DNA of 60,629 bases. Origin: CAYRLZ01 sp964425275 (GTDB lineage Bacteria > Hydrothermota > Tepidihabitantia > Tepidihabitantales > JBDRVQ01). The DNA is taken from assembly GCA_964425275.1 (NCBI GenBank), contig CAYRLZ010000019.1, positions 1-60,629 on the forward strand, read 5' to 3'. The notes below the pieces were generated by a model, which did not search any database, had not been told where the DNA came from, and saw nothing but the letters and a program-made list of their open reading frames with translations. Positions 42,022 through 51,776 of this stretch are shown here, in pieces; position 1 is the first letter of the stretch; each line of letters opens with the position of its first letter. Position numbers and translations under genes: made by a program.

Positions 42022-43497
42022 TTGAATAAAGACCAACACCCAATTTTAGTGAAAGAAGAAGTTGCCGGGAAAATTGGGAAGAATACATCTCTCTTAGCCC
42101 TCTCCGATATTTTCGGTAAATTTTTCTTCTTCCTCTATTTCGCCTTAGCGGCCAGAAGTTTGGGGGTGGAGAGATTCGGTAGTATCTCTTTTGCCACCGG
42201 CTTAGTTAATTTTTGCCTAATATTTATTGACTTAGGTGCATGCTTTTTTATCGTTAGAGAAGTAGCCCGAGATTTCAAACAAATCAAGGAGAACGTTAGA
42301 GAGTTTTTTGGGTTACGTATCCTTTTAGCCTTTCTTACCATAATTATGATTGCGATATTAATAAGACTTTTCAACCGGCCAAGCGAGGATGTGAAGATTA
42401 TAATTATTGTCTCTTCGACACTGCTCTTTAATGCTAATTTGCTATTGTTGAACTCCCTATTCCAGGCGTTGGAAAAAATGGAATATATCGCCTTATCAAG
42501 AATTTTATTGGGGGCAATGCTGGCGATTGGTGCCTTTCTTTGTTATAAGGTCTTTAGGGCGGGGACTTCTTTTGCTTTTGTTTATACCCTCTCCTTTTTT
42601 CTTGCCTTTTGTTTTAATTATATTATCCTTGCTAAAAATTATACCCGCCTGACGCCGGTTTTTAACCTAAAGGCTTTCGTCCAAATTCTAAGAAAGATTT
42701 TGCCCTTTACCCTTACTACAATCTTTGCCACCTCCTATTATTGGTTTGGTATTATTCTTTTATCATTGTATCAAGACAATACCGCTATCGGCTATTACAA
42801 TGCCCCTTTTCGTTTGGCACTGGGTTTAACCTTTGTGCCGGTAGCTTTTGCCGGTGCCCTCTATCCGTTATTATCAAGATATTTTAAGGAAGGCCAAATT
42901 GACGAGATGAAAAAAATCCTCTTCAATAGTATAAGGTTTATCTTTTTTGTGGGATTTTTGGTGGCAATTTTTGTTACCCTCTTTGCCCAAAAGATAATTT
43001 TAATATTGTACGGCTCAAACTTTCAGCCTTCGGTGCCCGTATTCCAGATAATAATCTGGTGGGTCTTTTTTATTTACCTCAATACGGTTTTAGTCCACTT
43101 TCTTTATTCAATCAACTCCCAAATTGTCGTTACTAAACAGGCCGGGATAGCGGTTTTAATCAACCTTTTAGCCAACTTCTTTTTGATTCCCCTTCTTTCA
43201 AGTAAGGGGGTAGCGGTTGCTCTTATTTTGGGTGAGGCCGCGAGTTTCCTTTACCTTTTTATCAATCTCTTCCGGAGAGGATTTATTTATAAATTCCGGG
43301 ATTATCTCTTTATCTTAATAAAGGTCCTCCCTTTCGGGATTATTATCTACCTCGTTTTTGCGTTCCGCTTGCCTTTTTTTGCCCAAATCTCTTCGCTTTT
43401 TATTATCTATCTCCTTTGGGCTTATTTTTGCCGGTTAATCACCAAGGGTGATTATGAGATGCTTCGGGGAATGTTCAAGACGAAGAGATGCAGTTAA
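42022..43497 (+). CDS. Wzx-type oligosaccharide flippase
   Basis: A 491-residue membrane protein with about 12-14 hydrophobic helices and the Wzx N-terminus (LLALSDIFGKFFFFLYFALAARSLGVERFGSISFATGL). It belongs to the polysaccharide transporter branch of the MATE/MOP superfamily and flips lipid-linked repeat units. The start used is TTG. An in-frame GTG nine codons later is an alternative. It overlaps the next gene by ten bases. Confidence 0.88.
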   Translation: MNKDQHPILVKEEVAGKIGKNTSLLALSDIFGKFFFFLYFALAARSLGVERFGSISFATGLVNFCLIFIDLGACFFIVREVARDFKQIKENVREFFGLRILLAFLTIIMIAILIRLFNRPSEDVKIIIIVSSTLLFNANLLLLNSLFQALEKMEYIALSRILLGAMLAIGAFLCYKVFRAGTSFAFVYTLSFFLAFCFNYIILAKNYTRLTPVFNLKAFVQILRKILPFTLTTIFATSYYWFGIILLSLYQDNTAIGYYNAPFRLALGLTFVPVAFAGALYPLLSRYFKEGQIDEMKKILFNSIRFIFFVGFLVAIFVTLFAQKIILILYGSNFQPSVPVFQIIIWWVFFIYLNTVLVHFLYSINSQIVVTKQAGIAVLINLLANFFLIPLLSSKGVAVALILGEAASFLYLFINLFRRGFIYKFRDYLFILIKVLPFGIIIYLVFAFRLPFFAQISSLFIIYLLWAYFCRLITKGDYEMLRGMFKTKRCS

Positions 43498-44846
43498 AGA
43501 AAGCTCACCTATTCGTTATCATATTACTATTAGTTAATCTAATCTATTTTCTAACAATACTTTTTCTTAAAGATATTTTAGCGGCAACTCTTTTTGTCTT
43601 TTCCTTATTCTTTTTACTTTCCCTTCCTTTCGTCTTTACCCCAATTCGTCTAACTATTTATTTTTCTCTCCTTCTCCCGATTGCCGGTATCGGGTTTTTA
43701 CCCCCGGCTTTCCGTGAGGTATTCCTTTATCTTTTATTCGCTACCTCGGGCATTTTCTTTTTCCTCTCAGGCGCCCTCGTGTCCGACAAAGATTTCACCC
43801 ATCCCCTTAAACCTTTTCTCTTCATAATCTTTCTATCACTTCTCGTCTCATTTTTTTATGCCTTACTAAGAGAGTGGACTTATCCTTATCTCTTTAAGGG
43901 GACACTCTGGACGATAGAGTTCCTTTTAATTATTTACTTTCTGCCCCGGTACTTAAATAATTCAAGACAACTGAAAAAGGTCTTATCCTTTTTTCTTTTG
44001 GGCCTTTTTCTTTCTACCATCTTATTTATCCCGGCCGCCTTTCGGACTACGGGCAAGGGGTTAGTGAGCATCGCCGGGATAGTGTATAATCTTAATGCCA
44101 TCGGTATGTTTCTCGCTCCCTTATCAATCTTCACCTTAACCCTCATCCCCCAAGTGAGCGGGGGCAAGAGGATATTTTATAGCTTACTCGTCTGCCTTCT
44201 AATAATTGCTTTGGTCTTGACCAAATCGCGCGGTGCCTGGATTGGCTTTTTGGTTGGGTTGTTTTATTTAATTATTGTGACTAAATCCTTTCGCATTCTC
44301 CCTTATCTTGTAATCATCGCCTTTGCGATTAGCATCTATGGCTTAAAAGATATCGTGGCGGCCCGGACCTTGCAGACTAATCCTTATGACCCTTCACTGC
44401 TTATGAGGCTCTACTTATGGCAAACCACCCTAAGAGTAATTGCCGATAACTTCTTCACCGGTATCGGGTTTAATAACTTCAATATCCTCAAATACTCCTA
44501 TGGGTTTTTCCGGACCTTTGACCCACTTAAAGTCTTTAACACACATAATCTCTTTTTAGAGATACTGGTCACCTTTGGTCTTCTTGGGTTCATTGGATTC
44601 TTTGGGGCAATCTTTGCGACGATTAGAAAGATGAGCATCCTTTTCAAAAAAAAGAGAGAGACATCCTATATTGCCTTAGCGACCGCTAATGCCTTAATCG
44701 CTATTTTGGTGCATGGTTTATGGGACGCCTGTCTTTGGTTTAGTCCGGTTTTTCTCCTTCTCGGTTTTCTCTTAGGATTGGGTGCTACCCTTTCCGTTGA
44801 CCGGCAACCAATACCGGATTCCGGGGAAGGGGCTACGGGCTTGTGA
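43488..44846 (+). CDS. O-antigen ligase/polymerase-like membrane protein
   Basis: A 452-residue protein with about 10-12 membrane helices. The conserved periplasmic part has ALVLTKSRGAWIGFLVGLFYLI and later THNLFLEILVTFGLLGFIGFF, where the Arg and His match the WaaL/Wzy (Wzy_C) family. It either polymerises the repeat units exported by Wzx or joins them to lipid A core. Sequence alone does not separate the two. It overlaps the convergent glycosyltransferase by 14 bases. Confidence 0.82.
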   Translation: MQLKKAHLFVIILLLVNLIYFLTILFLKDILAATLFVFSLFFLLSLPFVFTPIRLTIYFSLLLPIAGIGFLPPAFREVFLYLLFATSGIFFFLSGALVSDKDFTHPLKPFLFIIFLSLLVSFFYALLREWTYPYLFKGTLWTIEFLLIIYFLPRYLNNSRQLKKVLSFFLLGLFLSTILFIPAAFRTTGKGLVSIAGIVYNLNAIGMFLAPLSIFTLTLIPQVSGGKRIFYSLLVCLLIIALVLTKSRGAWIGFLVGLFYLIIVTKSFRILPYLVIIAFAISIYGLKDIVAARTLQTNPYDPSLLMRLYLWQTTLRVIADNFFTGIGFNNFNILKYSYGFFRTFDPLKVFNTHNLFLEILVTFGLLGFIGFFGAIFATIRKMSILFKKKRETSYIALATANALIAILVHGLWDACLWFSPVFLLLGFLLGLGATLSVDRQPIPDSGEGATGL

Positions 44847-45921
44847 GGGTCTCTTGGATAAAATCAAATATCTCGGCGGCGGTCTTTTCCCAGGTAAATA
44901 ATTTCGCCCGAAAAGAAGATTTCTCTTTTAATTCCTCCCTTAATTTTTTATCAAAAATAGCCCTTAAAAGAGAGGTGGTTAACTCATCCAAAGAATTGGG
45001 ATTAAAGTAAATAACCGCATCTCCCCCAATCTCCACCAAACTGGGGAGATTGCTACATATCACCACCGCGCGGGAAGCCAAGGCCTCCAAGACCGGTAAG
45101 CCAAATCCTTCGTAAAGAGAAGGGAAGACAAAGCAGGCACAATTTGAGTAAAGCCAATGGAGTTCTTTCTCTGGTAATTCTTGAAAGATAAAAACCCTTT
45201 CTTTTAGATGTTGTGAGGATATGAAGGAACTAATATCTTGAATCTGCTTTGGTGTGCCCCAACCAACTAAGAGTAATCGGTGGGGGAGTTCTTCCCGAAG
45301 TTTGCTGTAAGCCAAAAGAAGGGTCTTAATATTCTTATAAGGGGCAAACCCACCAACATAGAGGATATAAGGAATGTATTCCTCATACTTTAAGATGCGT
45401 GGGAAACTTTTGGCAACCTCCACACCGGGATAGATAACCTTTATTCTTTTAATTCCCGTAAATATTTTCAGTTCTTTTAGGTTATTTAGCGTGTGATGCG
45501 AATCGGTTATTACCCCCTTTGCTCTCTTTAAGGTCTGAAGGGTAGAAAAGAAGAACAACTTATATTCAGGAGAATGGTACTTAGACATCATCAGAGGAAT
45601 TAAATCGTGCACCACCGCAACCACCGGGATATCCACGAATATTGGAACTTCCGGGAGGGGCATAAAGAGGAGATTAATCTTATCCTCTTTTGTCAACCAG
45701 GGGAGAGAAAACTGTTCCCAGGAAAACCTTTTAAGATGGGTATCAATCTTTGAAGGATGGATTTTCCTTATTTCCACCCCTAATTGCCTAAAATCTTCAT
45801 CCACTGATGTGTAGACGACAAGCGGGGTTAGTCTTGATAGATATTTTATAACCTTCCGGGTATAAGTTTGGATGCCGGTGCTCGTCTTTCTGGGGAATGG
45901 GTCTACTATCCCGATTTTCAT
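44833..45921 (-). CDS. Family 4 glycosyltransferase
   Basis: A 362-residue GT-B enzyme: N-terminal GIVDPFPRKTSTGIQTYTRKVIKYL, the ILYVGGFAPYKNIKTLLLAYSKL nucleotide-binding region and FVFPSLYEGFGLPVLEALASRAVVICSNLPSLVEIGGDA with the EX7E retaining motif. It probably acts in the same polysaccharide pathway although it points the other way. It ends inside the ligase gene and starts eight bases from rtcA's end. Confidence 0.9.
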   Translation of the reverse strand: MKIGIVDPFPRKTSTGIQTYTRKVIKYLSRLTPLVVYTSVDEDFRQLGVEIRKIHPSKIDTHLKRFSWEQFSLPWLTKEDKINLLFMPLPEVPIFVDIPVVAVVHDLIPLMMSKYHSPEYKLFFFSTLQTLKRAKGVITDSHHTLNNLKELKIFTGIKRIKVIYPGVEVAKSFPRILKYEEYIPYILYVGGFAPYKNIKTLLLAYSKLREELPHRLLLVGWGTPKQIQDISSFISSQHLKERVFIFQELPEKELHWLYSNCACFVFPSLYEGFGLPVLEALASRAVVICSNLPSLVEIGGDAVIYFNPNSLDELTTSLLRAIFDKKLREELKEKSSFRAKLFTWEKTAAEIFDFIQETLTSP

Positions 45922-45928
45922 AGGGTTC

Positions 45929-47008
45929 TTATAATTTAATTCTTATCTCCCCCCTTTTTCCTAATTCCCCGACTAAATCAATACTTATATCCAAGAATTT
46001 TTTAATCGTCCAGATATTGGTGATGAGGTGATTGGTAATCCGGCTGGTGGTAAAAGAAATCTCGTTTTCTTTTTTCTTTCCAACAGAGAGCGCCAGAAAT
46101 AGTAAAATCTGGTCGGCGAGGTGCGGGTCAAATACCGCATCACTCTCATAGTAGGATAAGAACTCCTTGACCGCTTCCTCGGCTACTTTCTCCGCTGGTT
46201 TCCCTCGCTCGCCGAGTGAAGAGAAGCCAGCAATTATATTAGAAAACTCTGCCTTAATGAATAGATAAGTCCCCGGACAATTTGCCGATACCCGATCTAC
46301 GATTTTTTCGGTTCGCAGAGAGGGAGAGTTTGCCGAGAGGTCTTTTAAAAGTTCTTCGGTCCGACGCATCTGTCTTTCGGCAATACTTAGGGGAAGATTC
46401 GCCACTCGGGAGACAATTTTTAGAACCCGTGCCTCGCCTCGTTTAAGAGATTTGTTTATGGGAAACGGAGATTGATTCCGAATTGGGGCGGAAGATTTAA
46501 TAATTATCTCACCGCCACCAACCGGATAAAACCCATACCTTCTTATTAGGGCCTCGGCATCATAACCCAAATTTCTAATTACGGGTAAGAGGACTTCATT
46601 TAGGTAATCAAATATTGGGCTTTTGGGGACATGGGTGCCACCGCTTAATCGGACAGTTGATTTGCCCTTGCCAAAAAAGAGAATCGGTAGAATAGATTGG
46701 GCGACTAATGTGGTCGCCCCGGCACTTCCCCTTTCTTCTGCCACATTAAATTCGTAATCCCCAGAGGAAATTTCCCCAGGAGAAAAGGTAAGGACTAAAG
46801 AATTAAATTTATCACCCTCCACTTGGGCATTAGTTATTTTGGCTACCGCCTTGACACCGGTTAGATGTTGGGCTAACAAGCCGGGTTTCTTTCTCCCTTT
46901 ACGGATATTATAAATCTTAAAGGGTCTCTTTAAAATCGCCGAGAGGGCCAGGGCGGTTCTTAAAATCTGCCCGCCGCCTTCACCAAAAGAACCGTCAATC
47001 TCAATCAA
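45929..47008 (-). CDS. rtcA: RNA 3'-terminal phosphate cyclase
   Basis: A 359-residue enzyme: IDGSFGEGGGQILRTALALSAI at the start, GLLAQHLTGVKAV, ERGSAGATTLVAQSILPILFF, GGTHVPKSPIFDYL, GFYPVGGGEI, and FDPHLADQILLFLAL, which carries the catalytic His that takes AMP. It turns RNA 3' phosphates into 2',3'-cyclic phosphates. No RtcB ligase or RtcR regulator lies in the window. It is followed by the GT4 gene and preceded by a methyltransferase, all on the minus strand. Confidence 0.95.
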   Translation of the reverse strand: MIEIDGSFGEGGGQILRTALALSAILKRPFKIYNIRKGRKKPGLLAQHLTGVKAVAKITNAQVEGDKFNSLVLTFSPGEISSGDYEFNVAEERGSAGATTLVAQSILPILFFGKGKSTVRLSGGTHVPKSPIFDYLNEVLLPVIRNLGYDAEALIRRYGFYPVGGGEIIIKSSAPIRNQSPFPINKSLKRGEARVLKIVSRVANLPLSIAERQMRRTEELLKDLSANSPSLRTEKIVDRVSANCPGTYLFIKAEFSNIIAGFSSLGERGKPAEKVAEEAVKEFLSYYESDAVFDPHLADQILLFLALSVGKKKENEISFTTSRITNHLITNIWTIKKFLDISIDLVGELGKRGEIRIKL

Positions 47009-47034
47009 AGTAAAAAGGGTTAAAAACTAAGCGC

Positions 47035-47538
47035 TTATTTTTTAACGACCAATTCTATTTCCATCTCCTTCACAATATTTAAGAGATGATTTCTCAAGAG
47101 TTTAAGAAACCGGGGGAGATATTTCTCTAAGAAACCGAAGAGATGGGGATGAAAATAGATAAAACCTACCTTATTTAAGGAAAATATACCGGAATAGTAG
47201 TTAAATGTCTCTTCGGTAAAAAACCGATGATGAGTTGGATCCTTAAAGGCGAGATAAGAGGAGTAATAAGGAACCCGGATATGAACTTGGGCGCCACTCT
47301 TACCGATTCGCCATATCTCATTCATAACCTTCCCTGTGTCCGAGATATGCTCAAGGCAATGGATGGCAATTACCTTATCAAACGAACTGTCCGGAAAAGG
47401 ATAGGGAGTTTTTTCTAAATCCCAAACAACCTCTACATCTGGGAAGGGAGATTTATCTAAATGGCAGACCTCTTCTCCTTCTTTTCCCGGATAGGGTTTT
47501 AAGCCACTCCCTAGTTCAAGAATTTTTACTTTCGCCAT
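47035..47538 (-). CDS. Class I SAM-dependent methyltransferase (small)
   Basis: A 167-residue methyltransferase type 11 protein: KILELGSGLKPYPGKEG (SAM-binding glycines), VCHLDKSPFPDVEVVWDLEKTPYPFPDSSFDKVIAIHCLEHI, and RVPYYSSYLAFKDPTHHRFF. Similar short proteins occur in polysaccharide and lipid loci, so it may act on a sugar or lipid. The substrate cannot be told. Confidence 0.78.
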   Translation of the reverse strand: MAKVKILELGSGLKPYPGKEGEEVCHLDKSPFPDVEVVWDLEKTPYPFPDSSFDKVIAIHCLEHISDTGKVMNEIWRIGKSGAQVHIRVPYYSSYLAFKDPTHHRFFTEETFNYYSGIFSLNKVGFIYFHPHLFGFLEKYLPRFLKLLRNHLLNIVKEMEIELVVKK

Positions 47539-47544
47539 CCCTTA

Positions 47545-47572
47545 AAGGTAAGAGAAATTCACTAAATGTCAA
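47545..47572 (-). promoter_or_regulatory. Promoter of the methyltransferase-rtcA-GT4 group
   Basis: On the minus strand a perfect TTGACA with a weak TACCTT 16 bases downstream. The -10 ends six bases before the ATG. Confidence 0.4.
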
Positions 47573-47676
47573 CTGCTTTTGGGATTAAAATTTAGGGGAA
47601 CCTGATAAAAAGGTTTCCCCCAGGAAACTTCTATCCATTAGAATCACTGGATATTAACCTTTGCTACGATGAGGCA

Positions 47677-47919
47677 TAGAGCCAATAATAGCACTCTGAA
47701 TAGAACAGTTTATAGGAAGGAGAATAGCATCACCAATAGCATCTCCAATAGGAGAGAGAATAGATTTCTGTATAGGAAGGAGAATAGACCTCTCAATAGA
47801 AAAGAGAATAGGATTATCAATAGGAAAGAGAATAGGGTAGGAAATAGAATTCCGAATAGGCAGGAGAATAGGGTATAGAATAGGGCATTTAATACCATCC
47901 TAAATAGCACCCCCTGTAG
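47677..47919 (+). repeat. 12-base-register array, copy 2
   Basis: Exactly the same length and number of register positions (21) as copy 1: twenty are TAG, and one (47893) is TAC at the position where copy 1 also has TAC. The nine-base fillers differ at most positions, yet keep the alternation of GAGAA-type purine and CYCAA-type pyrimidine ends. The flanks match copy 1 closely. It lies in a 656-base gap that also holds a GC hairpin at about 47593-47620 and the 63-base box. No gene is evident in that gap. Confidence 0.85.
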
Positions 47920-48063
47920 CACTCCCCCCTTCAAAAAGAAAAATCCCCTTCGGTGCTGGGTGGCTTAGTCGCAGATAAAAGGAGTTAGGTCTTTTTAATT
48001 AGTTATTATCTTATCTCATTTTTACCTCCCCAGTATAAAATATAAGTTATTGATTTAACTTCA

Positions 48064-48126
48064 CTTAATAAAATTAGCCTTTTTCTCATATCTAAATATA
48101 GAGTAAAAATCCGCTCAAAGTGTTTC
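48064..48126 (+). repeat. 63-base identical box, copy 2
   Basis: Identical to 16699-16761. It lies about 70 bases past the end of the minus-strand beta-barrel gene, the same relation to a minus-strand gene end as in copy 1. Flanks beyond the box differ. Confidence 0.9.
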
Positions 48127-48194
48127 ATGGAATTTTAATTTTCAAAAGAGAGAAATATCATTTCGGAATGAGTTGAGAAGGGTTTGGAATGAGT

Positions 48195-49778
48195 TTAAAA
48201 TAACTTTCGGCTATAGGATAGACTTATCTTCTCCGAAGAAAAACTCTTCTCCTTTGCCGAAGAGAAGATACTGAAATCGCCATTGAGATTTAAGATGTCC
48301 TGTTTCGTCAGAGAATAATTAAGACCCGAACGGAAAGAAGTGTTTTTGCCTAAAGCGGAAGGTTGATAGGAAAGGGTGAGATTACCTTTCAACCGACCTT
48401 TTAATAAAGGGGGTGGACTTGCGGTCAAATTATAACTCTGGTAGTTCGGTTTCGGTTGGGTATCAGAAGGTGAAAGATTGAATACCCGACTGAAAGAAGT
48501 AGAGAAGGTAATCGGGATTTTTAAGCTGAGGGAATAATTTAATCCTGTGGTTAAAGTTCGGCGGGAAGGCGAGGAAGAGATTGGAATTTTATTCTTATAA
48601 TCCTGATAGGTCAAAATCAAATTGAGATTCTGATCGAAGCCAAAAGCCGAATAGCGAAAGTTTGGTGTGAGATTTAAGTTTTGGATTAAAGTATTAACCT
48701 TAAAACTATCGCTTATCCCCTCTCTTTCTTTTAATGTCGCCTTCCCATTATAATTGAGATTTATATTTACCACTTTTAGTGGTGTGGTGCGGAGAGAAAA
48801 ACCTAAGCCCCGATTTTGGGTGGTCGCTAATTTATCGTTGATTAAGTTATCCTCCTCTCTTTCCCAACTTACCCCCATCTCAGTTTTCGGAATGATTTTC
48901 ATTGTAATCCCAATCTTAAATCTTCGGGAATCGTTTTTCCGATAAGAAAGCCCCAGAGAGGTAAAACCAGGACCAATTTGCCCTAAGGAGAAATCAAGGG
49001 TGAAGAGTTTATGATTAAACTTCAATCCACCCCGGAAGGCGTAATCAACTCGGGAGGAATAACGGGGCTGGTAGAAAGAATAGGCAAAGCGCGGAACCTC
49101 TTTCAAGTAGATGGTATCGCTTCTTAAATCCCGGGTATGGACACTACCGGTAACCTCAAAGTCAAAGAAAAGATAACGGAAGAGAGAGAAATTGGAACCA
49201 AAACCGAGAACTAAATTCTCCTGGGGGGCTAAGGGTAGGGTATCTTTCATCTTGATTGAACTCGTATCGTCCTTCGCCTTCAGGATGGTCAAAGATAGAA
49301 AATCCGCGCCCAATTTCAAACCATAGAGATAACGATTATACGACCATTCACTCGTATCCGCCCTTTTTGCCCGACCGCCAACCAGAGAGAAGCGAAACCT
49401 TTTCGGAAATAGTTCAATCCCGGCCCCATAGAGCGAGACATTAGATAAGGTATATTCGGAAAAGGCCGGCGAGAAATCACCGAGATATATCCTCCCCCAT
49501 CCCCAGGATGGGTTGAGATTAAACTGATGCACCCTTTGCGCCGTGAATCTGTCCTCGGAGGTGTAAAATAGACCAAACCCAACACTAAATAAAGGGAAAC
49601 CAAACGCCGAGTTCAGGGAGAGATGGTAAGATGATGAAGGCTTTCGCTTCTTAGTTGTGTCCGAATTGTGATAAAAATCAAAACCCGAGGAGAACTCACC
49701 CGTAAGGGTTGGCTTCGGTATCCTTATCGCCCAAAGCCAAGAAAAGAAAAAGAGGAAGAGGAAAATAATCCGAGTCAT
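48195..49778 (-). CDS. Outer-membrane beta-barrel-like protein
   Basis: A 527-residue protein with a signal peptide (IIFLFLFFFSWLWAIRIPKP). Alternating polar/hydrophobic strands rich in Tyr, Phe, Ser and Asn run to the end (SLSYSRKLF), closing with Phe as outer-membrane barrels do. Roughly 20 or more strands could fit. No known porin family is recognised. It overlaps the Fn3 gene by four bases (ATGA) and is last in a three-gene operon with two large secreted proteins, so it may anchor or export them (inference). Confidence 0.72.
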   Translation of the reverse strand: MTRIIFLFLFFFSWLWAIRIPKPTLTGEFSSGFDFYHNSDTTKKRKPSSSYHLSLNSAFGFPLFSVGFGLFYTSEDRFTAQRVHQFNLNPSWGWGRIYLGDFSPAFSEYTLSNVSLYGAGIELFPKRFRFSLVGGRAKRADTSEWSYNRYLYGLKLGADFLSLTILKAKDDTSSIKMKDTLPLAPQENLVLGFGSNFSLFRYLFFDFEVTGSVHTRDLRSDTIYLKEVPRFAYSFYQPRYSSRVDYAFRGGLKFNHKLFTLDFSLGQIGPGFTSLGLSYRKNDSRRFKIGITMKIIPKTEMGVSWEREEDNLINDKLATTQNRGLGFSLRTTPLKVVNINLNYNGKATLKEREGISDSFKVNTLIQNLNLTPNFRYSAFGFDQNLNLILTYQDYKNKIPISSSPSRRTLTTGLNYSLSLKIPITFSTSFSRVFNLSPSDTQPKPNYQSYNLTASPPPLLKGRLKGNLTLSYQPSALGKNTSFRSGLNYSLTKQDILNLNGDFSIFSSAKEKSFSSEKISLSYSRKLF

Positions 49779-51769
49779 CTTTCCGGTCGCAAAACCTCGG
49801 ACCGCTCACTCTCATTCCCCGAGGTATCAAAGACCGTAACCCAGTAGTAGTAGTTCTCATTACCCGTAGGGTCAGAGAATCGATTCTCTTTTAGTATCGC
49901 CTTATTCAATCTCTCCGGAATCCCGGTTGGCAGATTAGCCCGATAGACATTATAACCCAAAAGGTCATCAATCCTCACCTCCTCCCAGGTCAAAAGGACT
50001 GTCCCTTCTTTATAAATAACCTTTAATTCTTTCACTGGTGGTGGTGGAGATATATCCCTCGGTATTATCTCAAAACTCTTCTTCTCGCTCTCATTACCAA
50101 CGCTATCAACCGCGGAGACATAGTAAAAGTATCTCTTCCCTTTTGCCACTTCTTTATCCAGGTAATTATTAGTATCCCGCGGAACTTCTTTCCGGAGTAA
50201 AACCTCTTGCCCTTCTTCCTGACGATAGACCCGATACTTTGCCAAATCCGGTGTCAGACTCACCGGCCAGATAACCTCCACACTGCCATCATCATTATTT
50301 TTACAATAGATTGAAGGTGGCGGACTGGGCGGCTCATCATCCGGAATCTTCACTTCTACTAACTCCCTCGGACTTTCATTCAGGGCAACATCAACCTGAG
50401 AGACATAATAGTAATAGGTCCGACCCGGATACAACCCTCTTTTGGCAAAGCCGGAGTCAACAAAACTGGTAATCTCCTTTTTTATTGGCGGTCCAACCAG
50501 ACGAAATGGGTTATCCTTCTCTTCGGCCCGATAGACATAATAACCATCCAAATCCGGTGTCATCTGTGGTTGCCAATTCAATTCGACGATGTGCTTCTCT
50601 ACCTTGGCTTGGAGATTGGTTACGGGTGGTGGCGGTGTTGTATCCTTGGGCAGACCAAAGGCAGCGGTTGACTGCCTTCCCTCTAAGCCATCGTCATCAA
50701 TTGCCGCTACCCGATAGACATACAACATTCCGGTCGCGCTCACATCCCGGTCAACAAATCTCCGCTCCTCCTTTGGTATCGGTTTTGGGTTAATCTTCTT
50801 AAACTCACCGTGGATTGACCAACTCCGATAGATATTATAACCGATAACATCTTCATCCGGGGAAGGCTCCCATTCTAAAACAATCGCCCCTTCTTCCGAA
50901 GTAGCATTGACGACCGGTGGGGGTGCGGGTGGGGTTATATCCTTTAACTTGACCAGAACAATCTCTGATTTCAAACCCTCTGCGCCCACGAGGTCAACCG
51001 GAGTTATGTAATACTGGTAAGTCTTCCCTTCCAAAACATTCTTATCAATATAGAAGAGTTTCTCTCCGGTTCTCAGATAAGGAAAGGGCAAGACCTTCTT
51101 AAAATCCTTCTCATCTTCGCTCTTCTTATAGATATTAAAGCCGACCACCAGGTCTCTTTTATCACCCGTCCATTTGGGATATTCCCAGTTAAGTCGCAGC
51201 TGGTCCTTGCCAACCGTAAAAGTAATCTTCTCTACCCTTTTATCCGGTGGTCGGTGTTTCTGCACCAAAGCCTTCTCTTCACCCTTAAAGAACTCTTCTC
51301 CTTTGTAATTCAAGAAGGCGATGCGGTAGGTATATTCTTCGCCCGGATTTACCATTGAATCAATATAAATCTTTCCCAAGACTAATGCTACTTTTCGACT
51401 GACTAATGATAATGCGCCGCCGATACCCGGGTCTTTCAGTTTTCTCAGAAGGGAGAATTCGTCTTCGGTCTTTAAGGCATTACTGAGCCATTGATACTCC
51501 TCTTCACCCAAGATATCCCGGGCAAGAAATGGCTCATTTATTGGCGTTATCGGCTCCGGGGTTAAAAGCAAAAACTCTCTTTCGCCGCTCTTTTGGCGAT
51601 AGACATTAAATCCGACCATCTCCTTTGGTGGGGAGGCGAGGATTAAATAGACCTTGACTTCATCAGGAATTAGGAAAAATGGCGGGGCCTTGGTTTGCGC
51701 CCAAGTGAAAAAGAATAAGCCGCTGAGCGCAAAAAGGCTTAAGATATTCTTTGCCGACCTTTTCATCAT
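49775..51769 (-). CDS. Secreted protein with six fibronectin type III domains
   Basis: A 664-residue protein. The signal peptide (NILSLFALSGLFFFTWAQ) is followed by about six Fn3 domains, each recognisable by a PPPP start, a LxWE/WxP strand and a GYNVYR-like strand (VGFNVYRQ, VGFNIYKK, IGYNIYRS, DGYYVYRA, AKYRVYRQ, LGYNVYRA). There is no sorting domain. It starts seven bases after the giant gene and is coupled to the barrel gene. Possibly a periplasmic or surface adaptor between the two. Confidence 0.85.
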   Translation of the reverse strand: MMKRSAKNILSLFALSGLFFFTWAQTKAPPFFLIPDEVKVYLILASPPKEMVGFNVYRQKSGEREFLLLTPEPITPINEPFLARDILGEEEYQWLSNALKTEDEFSLLRKLKDPGIGGALSLVSRKVALVLGKIYIDSMVNPGEEYTYRIAFLNYKGEEFFKGEEKALVQKHRPPDKRVEKITFTVGKDQLRLNWEYPKWTGDKRDLVVGFNIYKKSEDEKDFKKVLPFPYLRTGEKLFYIDKNVLEGKTYQYYITPVDLVGAEGLKSEIVLVKLKDITPPAPPPVVNATSEEGAIVLEWEPSPDEDVIGYNIYRSWSIHGEFKKINPKPIPKEERRFVDRDVSATGMLYVYRVAAIDDDGLEGRQSTAAFGLPKDTTPPPPVTNLQAKVEKHIVELNWQPQMTPDLDGYYVYRAEEKDNPFRLVGPPIKKEITSFVDSGFAKRGLYPGRTYYYYVSQVDVALNESPRELVEVKIPDDEPPSPPPSIYCKNNDDGSVEVIWPVSLTPDLAKYRVYRQEEGQEVLLRKEVPRDTNNYLDKEVAKGKRYFYYVSAVDSVGNESEKKSFEIIPRDISPPPPVKELKVIYKEGTVLLTWEEVRIDDLLGYNVYRANLPTGIPERLNKAILKENRFSDPTGNENYYYWVTVFDTSGNESERSEVLRPER

Positions 51770-51776
51770 CTCCTCC

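Noticed and set aside
47669..47934. Similar repeat-derived frames on both strands in array copy 2
   Set aside because: Same reason as for copy 1. There is no Shine-Dalgarno or consistent promoter.
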